A stretch of DNA of 10,532 bases from Deltaproteobacteria bacterium (GTDB taxonomy: Bacteria; Desulfobacterota; Desulfobacteria; Desulfobacterales; Desulfatibacillaceae). The notes below the pieces were generated by a model. The model had not been told where the DNA came from, did not search any database, and saw nothing but the letters and a program-made list of their open reading frames with translations. Positions 1 through 6,342 of the stretch are shown piece after piece. The position numbers and the translations under genes are program-made. The stretch is taken from assembly GCA_019308705.1 (NCBI GenBank), contig JAFDHW010000046.1, positions 1 through 10,532 of the forward strand, in the 5' to 3' direction. Positions within the stretch are counted from its first letter, which is position 1, and every line of letters starts with the position of its first letter.

Positions 1-133
1 CGAAATTTTTCACCCTTCCGGCGAGCCCGATTCACGCGATAGCTGCGTCAGGAGGCGGTCGCGGTACAAAAGTACAGCTTCCCTCCTCCTTCCTTGCTCC
101 CGCGCGAATCGAACGCGTGAATAATCCGGGCCA
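1..133. repeat. Intergenic MITE-like repeat, copy 1 (truncated by the window edge)
   Basis: Positions 1-130 match 3419-3548 at 123 of 130 positions without gaps; the seven differences are at 1, 6, 7, 56, 100, 101 and 115. The right end (116-133, CGTGAATAATCCGGGCCA) corresponds to the right terminal inverted repeat of copy 2. The interior folds: CGATTCACGCG (28-38) faces CGCGCGAATCG (101-111) with one mismatch, ATTCACGCG (30-38) faces CGCGTGAAT (114-122) perfectly, and the apex is GTAC-AAAA-GTAC (64-75). No plausible protein is encoded. The left terminus lies outside the window. Confidence 0.85.
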
Positions 134-323
134 AGGGTACTCCCTGTCGAACCCCCGACAACGCAGCCGGCGCGGAACCCTCCTCGGATTCTTTCCGATT
201 TTCGTGCTGGCAAGGCTAGCCCGGATTATTCACGACGCCTGATTTCCGTGCTGGCAAGGCTAGAGGGGTGAAGGCGTACTTTGGTACGCCGAGCCCCGAT
301 AACGCGGCCAGCGCGGAAATCAG
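134..323. repeat. Cluster of inverted and direct repeats beside copy 1
   Basis: An inward-facing partner of the copy 1 terminus lies at 217-234 (TAGCCCGGATTATTCACG), matching the inverse of 116-133 at 17 of 18 bases. A direct repeat of 23 bases occurs at 197-219 and 241-263 with one difference and contains CGTGCTGGCAAGGCTAG. The second unit starts a long hairpin: CTGATTTCCGTGCTGGC (239-255) pairs with GCCAGCGCGGAAATCAG (307-323) at 16 of 17 positions. Inside its loop is a perfect hairpin, GGCGTAC (273-279) with GTACGCC (284-290), echoing the GTAC hairpin of copy 1. This looks like nested or degraded units of one repeat family. No gene is seen in 1-402. Confidence 0.7.
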
Positions 324-336
324 AAAGAATCCGTAT

Positions 337-376
337 AAAAAAATCCGCCGCCGGCTCGGGCCGGCGGCGGATTTTT
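337..376. terminator. Perfect bidirectional intrinsic terminator
   Basis: AAAAATCCGCCGCCGGC (339-355) pairs perfectly over 17 bases with GCCGGCGGCGGATTTTT (360-376) around a TCGG loop. There are seven A on the left (337-343) and five T on the right, so both strands give a GC-rich hairpin ending in a U-run. It would end transcripts of the minus-strand genes at 403-813 and anything entering from the left on the plus strand. Confidence 0.9.
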
Positions 377-402
377 GTCAACTGAAACAGTCGATTACGC
401 CA

Positions 403-483
403 TCAGCCGGCCCGGTGGGAGCAGGGAAGCACCCCTACCCCCACGATAATAAGAAGGCCCAGGCTGATGGAAAAACCGTTCAT
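403..483 (-). CDS. Candidate 26-residue hydrophobic peptide
   Basis: An ATG at 483-481 opens 26 codons ending in TGA at 405-403. The peptide reads MNGFSISLGLLIIVGVGV followed by LPCSHRAG, so about residues 4-20 could span a membrane, with one cysteine (C21) and a short basic tail. An AAGG Shine-Dalgarno-like sequence lies 8 bases before the ATG, directly after a T8 run. A TTGACA-17-TAGGAC promoter-like sequence sits at 550-522 and the strong terminator at 376-339 follows the stop, so the ORF forms a compact transcription unit. I recognise no family. It could be a true small membrane protein, the leader of a small RNA, or chance. Codon evidence is too short to decide. Confidence 0.35.
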   Translation of the reverse strand: MNGFSISLGLLIIVGVGVLPCSHRAG

Positions 484-521
484 TTTCGCAACCTTGTAAA
501 AAAAATCGACTGACCCGCAAG

Positions 522-550
522 GTCCTACCAGAGGGGCGGCCCCCTGTCAA
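522..550 (-). promoter_or_regulatory. Possible sigma-70 promoter before the small ORF
   Basis: On the minus strand, TTGACA (550-545, consensus -35) is followed after exactly 17 bases by TAGGAC (527-522), a weak -10. The spacer holds a small hairpin (AGGGG/CCCCT). Predicted initiation near 515 would leave about 30 bases before the ATG at 483. Confidence 0.35.
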
Positions 551-570
551 GCGGCATTTTCCGCGGCCGG

Positions 571-813
571 TCATACGCGGATGTCGGGGCAGTCCTTGCT
601 CTTGTAGAAGGTGAGCTCCCAAATGTCCTGTTCCGTGTCGTGGCGCAGGATGTACACCGCGCCGTCCTCGCCCAGCACCCGGAAGTAACGGTGGTCCGGG
701 GCCAGCCAGCGGTCCTGGATCTCCTTGATGGCGATGCTGCCCCCCTGGGTCTTCAGCGCCCGGGGAGTCTCCTCTTCACGATAGCCCGCGTGGCAGGATA
801 CGTGTATGCGCAT
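571..813 (-). CDS. Conserved-looking 80-residue hypothetical protein
   Basis: The protein starts MRIHVSCHAGYREEETPR and ends in KDCPDIRV. The ATG at 813-811 is chosen over an in-frame upstream ATG because GGGAGGGAG lies 5 bases before it and the upstream extension is low-complexity Gly/Pro-rich sequence crossing two hairpins. It is soluble with no signal peptide or membrane segment. The centre, DRWLAPDHRYFRVLGEDGAVYILRHD in spirit (residues about 35-60: Asp-Arg-Trp, then Tyr-Phe-Arg-Val, then Tyr-Ile-Leu-Arg-His-Asp), resembles short uncharacterised proteins that I recall from sulfate reducers and related bacteria, probably a small beta-rich fold. The function is unknown. It lies 68 bases after the receiver gene on the same strand, so it may be co-transcribed with the two-component pair; hairpins in the gap could reduce its expression. 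Confidence 0.75.
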   Translation of the reverse strand: MRIHVSCHAGYREEETPRALKTQGGSIAIKEIQDRWLAPDHRYFRVLGEDGAVYILRHDTEQDIWELTFYKSKDCPDIRV

Positions 814-836
814 GGGCGCTCCCTCCCAGGGCGCCG

Positions 837-877
837 TCACCCCTTCGGGTGAGACGGGCAAACCGCCTTTCGGGCGG
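837..877 (-). terminator. Paired intergenic hairpins, possible weak terminator
   Basis: Just downstream of the receiver stop, CCGCC (863-867) pairs with GGCGG (873-877), and TCACCC (837-842) pairs with GGGTGA (847-852). On the minus strand the first hairpin is followed only by TTTG, so termination would be partial at best; transcript processing or mRNA stabilisation is equally possible. Confidence 0.3.
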
Positions 878-881
878 AGGT

Positions 882-1316
882 TCAGGGAGCCTTTGGCCGG
901 GCCGCCTCCGCCAGGGCGGCCGCCACGTTGATCCATCCCTCGAAGCTCATGGGCTTGGCGAGGAACTCCGCGGCCATGAGTTCCCTGGCCAGATCCTTGT
1001 CCTCCGACTCACAGGAGGTGGTGACCACCACCACGGGAATGGCGGAAAGCTTCGGGTCGGCCTTGATCTCCCGCAAGGTTTCCCGGCCGTCCTTTTTGGG
1101 CATGTTCAGATCCAGGACGATCAGGTCGGGCTCCGGATAGGCCGCGGCGTCCGCGTAGGGACCCTTGCGGTACAGATAGGCGAAGAGTTCCTCGCCGTCG
1201 GCCACGAAGAACAACCGTGCCGCGTGGGGGCCCTCTTCCAGGGCCTCGCGCAGAAACAGCCGGTCGTCGTGGTCGTCCTCGGCCACTAAGAGAACTGGTG
1301 CGCTGTCGTTTCCCAT
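882..1316 (-). CDS. Stand-alone response regulator receiver protein (Rcp1-like)
   Basis: This 144-residue protein is a single receiver domain (about residues 7-130) with no output domain. The acidic pocket is EDDHDD (13-18), the phosphoacceptor is Asp69 in the VLDLNMPKKDG context, the switch Thr is in VVVVTTS (Thr99/Thr100), and the conserved Lys is Lys121 in LAKP. The LNMPKKDGRE signature and the long loop before it are typical of the Rcp1 type of receivers that partner phytochrome-like kinases. Its start overlaps the end of the kinase gene by 31 bases in another frame, which indicates translational coupling and makes that kinase the likely phosphodonor. GAGG lies 10 bases before the ATG. 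With no DNA-binding domain it must act through protein contacts or as a phosphorelay intermediate. Confidence 0.95.
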   Translation of the reverse strand: MGNDSAPVLLVAEDDHDDRLFLREALEEGPHAARLFFVADGEELFAYLYRKGPYADAAAYPEPDLIVLDLNMPKKDGRETLREIKADPKLSAIPVVVVTTSCESEDKDLARELMAAEFLAKPMSFEGWINVAAALAEAARPKAP

Positions 1317-3370
1317 GGCCTTGCCGCCTCGGGCTCCAGCCGGCTTTCCGGGAGGACCACGAAGAACGCCGTCCCGTCACTCTGCCGGCTTGTAACGGAA
1401 ATGGACCCGCCGTGGCGCTCCACAATGCGCCGCGCAATGGCAAGCCCCATCCCCGGACGCTTTTCCGCCTCTCTGGAAACCAATCGCTCGAAGGGGCGGA
1501 AAATGCGTTCCGCGTACTTGGGGTCAAAGCTTGGACCCATGTCCGCTACGCGAATCTCATGCCACGGTCCGGGTGTTCCCGGGGCGTGGGGGGCGGCTTG
1601 CAAGGGCCTGGAATCCACCGTTATTTTTGCAGGTTGGTCGCCACGGTGCATTATAGCATTGGAAAGAAGCTTGTCAAACAATAAGGACATTTGCCCAGGG
1701 TCCGCGGTTATTTCAGGGAGATTCCCCACCCGGATCTCGCAACCGGCCGCGGCGGCATCGCTTTTCAGGCGGGCGGCCGATTCCCGGCAGATTTCGGCCA
1801 AGTCCACGGGCGCCATGGTCCCGGAGCCGGAGGCGGCCTTGTGATACTCGACCAGGGCCGAGGCCATGGCCCGCATGGAGGCCACGGTGTGCATGAGCCG
1901 GTCGAGGGTGTACCGGTCCTTGTCCGAAAGCTTTTCCGCAAGGCCGGTTTTCAGCCGGTCGGAAAAGGTGTAGACCTTGCGCAGAGGCTCCTGGAGGTCG
2001 TGGGCCGCGGCATGAGCCAGGTCCTGGATCTCCTCCTTCTGCTCGGCGAGCTTCTTTGCGTAGAGCACCAGCGCCTCCCTCGCCTTCCGGCGCTCGGTGA
2101 TGTCCAGGCCAAGCTGCAGGGCCAGTGTCGCGCCGTCGGTGTCGGTGAAGGGGTAGTCGAATACCCGGTAGATGCGGCCGTCCGGGGCGGAAAACTCCCA
2201 TTCCCGGGGTTTTCCATCAAAAAACACTTCCTTGCCCGGGCAGTCGGCGCAGGGGCTCTCCCGCCGGTAAAGGACCTGGTGGCAAAGGCCTTGGCCCTCG
2301 CCGAACCGCTCCCGGAAAAACCGATTGGCGAACCGGATGGTGCAATCCCGCCCCCGTAAATACACGAAGGCCGGAAGGCTTTCCAGGACCGAGAACAGGC
2401 GCAGGCGTTCCGCGGAAAGGGCCTGCTGGGCTTCCAGGAGCTCTTTGGTCCTTTCCTTCACCCGTTCCTCCAGCCGGTCGTTGGCCCGGGCCAGTTCCTC
2501 GCGGCTGTCGGAAAGCCGGCGGAACAGGATGCGGTAGGGGTCCGTCAGGCTGGTGCGCACCAGGGCCTTGTACACCAGGTAGAAGGAGGCGATCTTCAAA
2601 AGATGCCCCGCCATGTTGGACAGGCCGTACACCGAGACGTAGAGGGTGAAGGAAAACTCCGCAAACATGGTGAGCACGATGGCGGCGGCCATCAGGACGA
2701 ACACGTTCTCCCCGAAATATTCCCGCCGGCGGTACAGGCGGAAGAGCGCCCCGGCCAGAACGGCCATGACGACGTATTCCGCGCCTTGCTTGAACCGCGT
2801 CAGGCCGCCGGCCGTGTAGCAGTCCGGGAAAACCCCGGCGAACACGGACCAAAGAAGGATCGCGGTGGCCGCGAGGTAGGCCGCCGCCACCCCCTTGGGC
2901 GGGAAAGGGCGGGTGGTGAACCAGGTGGCGGCCAGAAGCGAGGCCGCCTCCATGCCCCTGGCGGCGATCCATAGCTGGGTGGCCAGGTTGGGGGTCCGCG
3001 CCGGGAACACGCCCATGCCCTTGTAGGACAGGAGGTGCAAAAGGTCCAGCGCGCCCACGAAGGCGTAGGCCGCGCCCAAGAAGAGCAGGTATCCGTTCTG
3101 GGTGAAGCTGCGGGTGTTGTAGGCGACCAGGAAGATGCCGCAGGCCACGGCGATGGAAAAAAACTCGGACAGGGAGTGGAAAAGAAGGTAGTTGCGCAGG
3201 GAGAGGAGCCACAGCAGGACCAGCGCCGCCGCGCCGGCGGCCAGTTCCCGCGTGGAAACCACGTTGTGGAAGCGGACGTTCCCCATCATGATGCGGTCCC
3301 GGACATGTTCAGGTTGATCGAAAAGTCCTATCGGGTTTCTGCCCCCTGCCGACCCGGCAATGCCGAACAT
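1286..3370 (-). CDS. MASE3-PAS membrane sensor histidine kinase
   Basis: This 694-residue kinase has a MASE3-type N-terminal membrane sensor with about seven or eight hydrophobic segments (residues about 43-272), a predicted coiled coil (285-325), a PAS domain (about 325-425, ending LGLDITERRKAREAL), a HisKA dimerisation domain with His457 in AAAHDLQEPLRK, and an HATPase domain with N-box Asn571, G1 box at 610-616 and G2 box GMGLA (640-644). The HDLQEPLR H-box is that of phytochrome-like kinases, which commonly pair with Rcp1-type receivers such as the overlapping downstream gene. The PAS domain contains Cys363, Cys374 and Cys377. The G1 box reads DMGPSFD rather than the usual DNGxGFD, so ATP binding may be altered. 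The start is uncertain: ATG 3370 has AAGGGG only 2 bases upstream, while ATG 3289 (Met28) puts the first membrane segment at a more usual distance from the N-terminus. The ligand is unknown. Confidence 0.95.
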   Translation of the reverse strand: MFGIAGSAGGRNPIGLFDQPEHVRDRIMMGNVRFHNVVSTRELAAGAAALVLLWLLSLRNYLLFHSLSEFFSIAVACGIFLVAYNTRSFTQNGYLLFLGAAYAFVGALDLLHLLSYKGMGVFPARTPNLATQLWIAARGMEAASLLAATWFTTRPFPPKGVAAAYLAATAILLWSVFAGVFPDCYTAGGLTRFKQGAEYVVMAVLAGALFRLYRRREYFGENVFVLMAAAIVLTMFAEFSFTLYVSVYGLSNMAGHLLKIASFYLVYKALVRTSLTDPYRILFRRLSDSREELARANDRLEERVKERTKELLEAQQALSAERLRLFSVLESLPAFVYLRGRDCTIRFANRFFRERFGEGQGLCHQVLYRRESPCADCPGKEVFFDGKPREWEFSAPDGRIYRVFDYPFTDTDGATLALQLGLDITERRKAREALVLYAKKLAEQKEEIQDLAHAAAHDLQEPLRKVYTFSDRLKTGLAEKLSDKDRYTLDRLMHTVASMRAMASALVEYHKAASGSGTMAPVDLAEICRESAARLKSDAAAAGCEIRVGNLPEITADPGQMSLLFDKLLSNAIMHRGDQPAKITVDSRPLQAAPHAPGTPGPWHEIRVADMGPSFDPKYAERIFRPFERLVSREAEKRPGMGLAIARRIVERHGGSISVTSRQSDGTAFFVVLPESRLEPEAARPWETTAHQFS

Positions 3371-3402
3371 GGCCCCTTATGCCTGGAAAACCCTGTCAAT
3401 TT

Positions 3403-3551
3403 TAGCCCGAATTATTCATGAAAAATTTCACCCTTCCGGCGAGCCCGATTCACGCGATAGCTGCGTCAGGAGGGGGTCGCGGTACAAAAGTACAGCTTCC
3501 CTCCTCCTTCCTTGCTCTTGCGCGAATCGAACCCGTGAATAATCCGGGTTA
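3403..3551. repeat. Intergenic MITE-like repeat, copy 2 (complete)
   Basis: The element runs from TAGCCCGAATTATTCATG (3403-3420) to CGTGAATAATCCGGGTTA (3534-3551). These termini are inverted repeats matching at 15 of 18 positions, and both ends carry the dinucleotide TA, as expected for a TA target-site insertion (typical of IS630/mariner-type elements). The 149-bp body has no transposase ORF and matches copy 1 at about 95 percent over 130 bases. It contains the same internal hairpins, including GTAC-AAAA-GTAC at 3482-3493. It sits between the divergent kinase and MarR genes. Confidence 0.85.
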
Positions 3552-3589
3552 GAGAGCCGCAGGAAAGTTCGGGGCATTTTGAGAATTCA

Positions 3590-3618
3590 TTGACACAACG
3601 TTTCCGGCTTATTATTTT
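3590..3618 (+). promoter_or_regulatory. Sigma-70-type promoter of the MarR gene
   Basis: TTGACA (3590-3595) and TATTTT (3613-3618) are separated by exactly 17 bases. Predicted initiation near 3625 gives a leader of about 20 bases carrying the GAGGGG ribosome-binding site. The promoter begins about 38 bases past the end of repeat copy 2. I see no clear palindromic operator overlapping it. Confidence 0.75.
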
Positions 3619-3643
3619 GCTTTCCCTACAGAGGGGAGCAAGC

Positions 3644-4156
3644 ATGAAACAGCCTGACGAAAGAATCCACGACCTCCGCCGCTTGTTTTTCCGGGTGGTG
3701 AACAAGGCCAGCCATCTTGCGCGCCGGCCCTTGGACTACGGCACCGGGGACATCCTTCACCCCTCCCAGATGCACGCCATCGAGATGGTGGGCGAAAACC
3801 CGGGCATTTCCGTCACCGCACTGGCCAAGCGGCTGGGCATCACCAAGGGCGCGGTGAGCCAGATGGTCAAAAAGCTGGAGGAACTGGACATGCTCTCCCG
3901 GTACAAGCAGCGCGGCGACGCCAAGGCCGTGCTCTTGAAACTGGGGAAAAAGGGAAAAATCGCTTTCGCCACCCACAAGGAGTGGCACGACCGCTACGAC
4001 ACCTACTTTCTTCGCGGGCTGCGGCAGATGTCCGGCCAGCAGTACGAACATGTCCACCAGTTCCTTCGCGCCGTGGAGGATTCGATGAACCGCTACCTGG
4101 AGGACATCCCTCTCGGCGAAGCCGTGAACCATAAGGCCGTTTCCGAAGAGGACTGA
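3644..4156 (+). CDS. MarR-family transcriptional regulator
   Basis: The protein has 170 residues from ATG 3644, chosen because GAGGGG lies 7 bases upstream and the longer in-frame start at 3590 falls inside the promoter. It has the MarR layout: N-terminal dimerisation helices (about 8-28), helix-turn-helix ISVTALAKRLGITKGAVSQM (residues 55-74), helix to LEELDMLSR, a wing around RYKQRGDAKAVLLKL (86-100), and C-terminal helices (about 105-160) completing the dimer interface. It should act as a dimeric cytoplasmic repressor that releases DNA on binding a small molecule, but the ligand and targets cannot be read from the sequence. It is divergent from the kinase cluster and convergent with the acyl-CoA ligase operon; autoregulation is usual in the family. 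Confidence 0.95.
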   Translation: MKQPDERIHDLRRLFFRVVNKASHLARRPLDYGTGDILHPSQMHAIEMVGENPGISVTALAKRLGITKGAVSQMVKKLEELDMLSRYKQRGDAKAVLLKLGKKGKIAFATHKEWHDRYDTYFLRGLRQMSGQQYEHVHQFLRAVEDSMNRYLEDIPLGEAVNHKAVSEED

Positions 4157-4206
4157 CCACTTTGGCGGAAACTATCTGAAATTTTTACAAAAATAAGGAT
4201 GGATAT

Positions 4207-4246
4207 CCGCCGCGCAAGGTTGGGGCCCTGCGGGGCGGCTTTTTTT
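4207..4246 (+). terminator. Intrinsic terminator after the MarR gene
   Basis: A GC-rich hairpin (GCCC 4225-4228 with GGGC 4233-4236, or alternatively GCCGC 4209-4213 with GCGGC 4235-4239) is followed directly by seven T at 4240-4246. The T-run overlaps the stop codon of the convergent beta-subunit gene, so the two genes are packed tail to tail. Confidence 0.7.
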
Positions 4247-4922
4247 ACCGCGCCAGCATGATCCGGGCGTCGGCGATGTTGCAGCCTTTGTGCGAGCACA
4301 TGACGGGGTTCAGGTCCACGGATTCGATTTCGTCCTCGAGGTCCATGAGCAGCCGCGAGAAGCCCGCCACCAGGGATTTTATGCCCGCCGCGTCCAGGGG
4401 TTTTTCTCCGCGGTGGCCCAGGATGAGGTCCCTGGCTCCCAGGGAGAGGATCATGTTTCCCACCGTGTCCTCGTCTATCGGGGCCATGCGGATGACCGTG
4501 TCCTTGTAGACTTCCACCGCCGTGCCGCCCATGCCGAAAAGCACCACCGGCCCGAACTGGTGGTCCACGCGGCCGCCCACGATGAGCTCGGCGCCTTGGG
4601 CCATGGGCTCCACCACGGCCCCTTCGAAGCCCTCCATACCCGCGAACCGGTCCATGACCCCGGCCAGCTCGTCCTCGTCGGCTATGTTCACCGCCACGCC
4701 CCCGGCGTCGGACTTGTGCACGATCTTTTTGCTCACCACCTTGGCCGCCAGGGGAAATCCCTTTTCGCGCGCGCAGGCAAGGGCCTCTTCCTTGTCCCTG
4801 GCCCAGGTGAAGTCCGGCACCGGAAGCCCGGCCAGCCTCATGATTTCCTTGGCCTGGGGCTCCATGGCCCATCCGGCTTCCCTGGCCTGGTCCAGGATCT
4901 CCTTTATTTCCGGTTTCAGCAT
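4245..4922 (-). CDS. acdB: ADP-forming acetate/acyl-CoA ligase, beta subunit (ATP-grasp)
   Basis: This 225-residue protein is an ATP-grasp domain of the acyl-CoA synthetase (ADP-forming) beta type, the usual full length for a split beta subunit. Key features are KVVSKKIVHKSDAGGVAVNI (residues 61-80), in which His69 matches the second phosphorylated histidine known in archaeal enzymes, the GAVVEPMAQGAELIVGG strand (about 104-120), the FGMGGTAVEVYKD nucleotide loop, and the C-terminal VDLNPV acid pair (about 203-208). With the alpha subunit it should convert acyl-CoA, ADP and phosphate to acid, CoA and ATP in the cytoplasm, a substrate-level phosphorylation step, possibly in reverse for activation. 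The start follows AGGAGGT by 7 bases, and the ATG overlaps the alpha stop by 7 bases, so the subunits are translationally coupled. The acyl substrate (acetate, propionate, branched or aromatic acids) cannot be decided. Confidence 0.95.
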   Translation of the reverse strand: MLKPEIKEILDQAREAGWAMEPQAKEIMRLAGLPVPDFTWARDKEEALACAREKGFPLAAKVVSKKIVHKSDAGGVAVNIADEDELAGVMDRFAGMEGFEGAVVEPMAQGAELIVGGRVDHQFGPVVLFGMGGTAVEVYKDTVIRMAPIDEDTVGNMILSLGARDLILGHRGEKPLDAAGIKSLVAGFSRLLMDLEDEIESVDLNPVMCSHKGCNIADARIMLAR

Positions 4923-6295
4923 GGCGCGCACCTCCTGAGGGCTTCCACCATGAGCACCGCGCCGTCGATGGAGGGCGCCACCGGAACCCGGTTCAGCTCG
5001 AAGCCTTCGATGAGCATGCGGTATTTCTCCAGCCGGGGCACGTAGGCGGCCAGGGGCTTGCCCTTTCGCCGGAACACGGCGGAGAGCCTGGCCCCCAGGT
5101 CCGAGGTGACCCCGGGCAGGTAGGGGAGCAGCAAAAGGAGGACGCAGTCCACCTCGCTGGAATCGGACAGGGTGGACACCGCGTGCACGAAGTCGTCGTC
5201 CACCGCGGAGCCGGTGAGGTCGATGGGGTTTTTCAGCGAGGCGATGGAGGAAACGGGTTCGGACAGCCCGGCCCGAACCTTCTCGGCCAGGGCGCTGGAG
5301 AGCGCCGGGGTCTCGATGCCCAGCCGGGCGCACTCGTCCACGGCCATGGCCCCGTGGCCGCCGGACCCGGTGAGGATGGCGGCCCGGCCGGAAAGGGGCT
5401 TGTCGTAGCAGGAAAGGGCCTCGCAAAAGGACACCAGCTCCAGCTCGTTTTTCGCTTCCACCACCCCGAACTGGGCCATGACCGAGGAAAACACGTTGTA
5501 GTCCCCGGCCAGCGCGGCGGTGTGGGACGATACCGCCTGGGTGCCGGCCGCGCTTTTGCCCGCCTTGAGGATGATGATGGGCTTTCCGGCGTCCCGCGCC
5601 TGGTGGACGAAGGCCCGGCCCTCGCCCTTGCCGAAGCCCTCCACGTAAAAGGCGATGACGCGGGTCTTGTCGTCTTCGGTCAGGTAGGCGAGCAGGTCCC
5701 GCTCGCGGATCATGGCCTTGTTGCCGATGGAAACCGCGAGGGAAAGCCCCACGCCCTCGTCGGCGAACTTGATCATCTGGTCCACCAGGATGCCGCCGCT
5801 CTGGGACACCAGGGCCACGTTGCCCTGCTCGGGCCGGATCATGCGCTCGGGGGGGAGAAAGAAGGTGTCCGCGTAGCCCGGGGCGTAGATGCCCAGGCAG
5901 TTGGGCCCCAGCATGGGCATGCCCGCATCGGCGGCAATGGCGGATATCTCGTCTTGGAGGTCCTCGCGGCCCACCTCGGCGAACCCGCCGGAGATCACCG
6001 CCGCGGACTTTGCCCCGGCTCTGGCGCAGTCGGCCAGCACGCCGGGCACCTGGGCGGCCCGCACGGCGATGACCGCCAGGTCCACCTGGCCGGGCACCGA
6101 AGCCACGTCGGGGTACAGTTTCTCGCCCAAAAGCTTGCCGCCCTTGGGGTTCACGGCGTACACGTCCACCGTCTGCCGGAGGTGGTTCTTGTAAAAAATG
6201 ACGTTGGCCGGGTGCCTGTCGTTTTTGCGGGAGACCCCTACCACCGCCATGGTCCGGGGGTGGAGCAGGGGCTTTAGGTCTTTGGGTTTTTGCAC
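4916..6295 (-). CDS. acdA: ADP-forming acetate/acyl-CoA ligase, alpha subunit
   Basis: This 459-residue protein has the alpha-subunit layout of ADP-forming acyl-CoA synthetases: a CoA-binding Rossmann domain (about residues 8-140, beginning LLHPRTMAVVGVSRK and including LGPNCLGIY), then two succinyl-CoA-ligase-like flavodoxin domains (about 155-290 and 300-455). NVALVSQSGGI (159-169) is the phosphate-loop region and His258 in AVSSHTAALAG is the expected phosphohistidine. The start is GTG 6295, preceded by AAGGAG at 4 bases; the frame stays open far upstream to 7456 but that extension overlaps the kinase-like and CBS genes and is not protein-like. It is 47 bases from the kinase-like gene and overlaps the beta gene by 7. 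Symbols acdA/acdB follow the archaeal acetyl-CoA synthetase naming; the substrate is not established. Confidence 0.95.
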   Translation of the reverse strand: MQKPKDLKPLLHPRTMAVVGVSRKNDRHPANVIFYKNHLRQTVDVYAVNPKGGKLLGEKLYPDVASVPGQVDLAVIAVRAAQVPGVLADCARAGAKSAAVISGGFAEVGREDLQDEISAIAADAGMPMLGPNCLGIYAPGYADTFFLPPERMIRPEQGNVALVSQSGGILVDQMIKFADEGVGLSLAVSIGNKAMIRERDLLAYLTEDDKTRVIAFYVEGFGKGEGRAFVHQARDAGKPIIILKAGKSAAGTQAVSSHTAALAGDYNVFSSVMAQFGVVEAKNELELVSFCEALSCYDKPLSGRAAILTGSGGHGAMAVDECARLGIETPALSSALAEKVRAGLSEPVSSIASLKNPIDLTGSAVDDDFVHAVSTLSDSSEVDCVLLLLLPYLPGVTSDLGARLSAVFRRKGKPLAAYVPRLEKYRMLIEGFELNRVPVAPSIDGAVLMVEALRRCAPC

Positions 6296-6342
6296 GGCGC
6301 TCCTTGGGGGTGGGGCCGGGCCGGTCTTCCCGGGAAAGGGGT

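Noticed and set aside
197..263. Possible CRISPR-like direct repeats
   Set aside because: Only two units at a 44-base period, the spacer region is itself part of other repeats, and no cas genes are present.
268..513. 81-codon plus-strand ORF across the terminator region
   Set aside because: It runs through repeats and the perfect intrinsic terminator and has no recognisable protein features.
498..524. Intrinsic terminator between the 80-residue protein and the small ORF (hairpin GACC/GGTC plus T8 on the minus strand)
   Set aside because: The stem is only 4 bp and lies 6 bases from the T-run, too weak to call.
814..936. In-frame N-terminal extension of the 80-residue protein
   Set aside because: It overlaps the receiver gene and the intergenic hairpins, and the strong ribosome-binding site is at the internal ATG.
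2217..3212. 331-codon minus-strand ORF in another frame of the kinase gene
   Set aside because: Pro/Arg/Gly-rich shadow of the kinase frame; the kinase frame has clear domains throughout.
5183..6277. 364-codon plus-strand ORF opposite the acyl-CoA ligase alpha gene
   Set aside because: It is the antisense shadow of a well-recognised gene in GC-rich DNA, full of His/Gly/Val-rich sequence with no domain, and has no ribosome-binding site logic.
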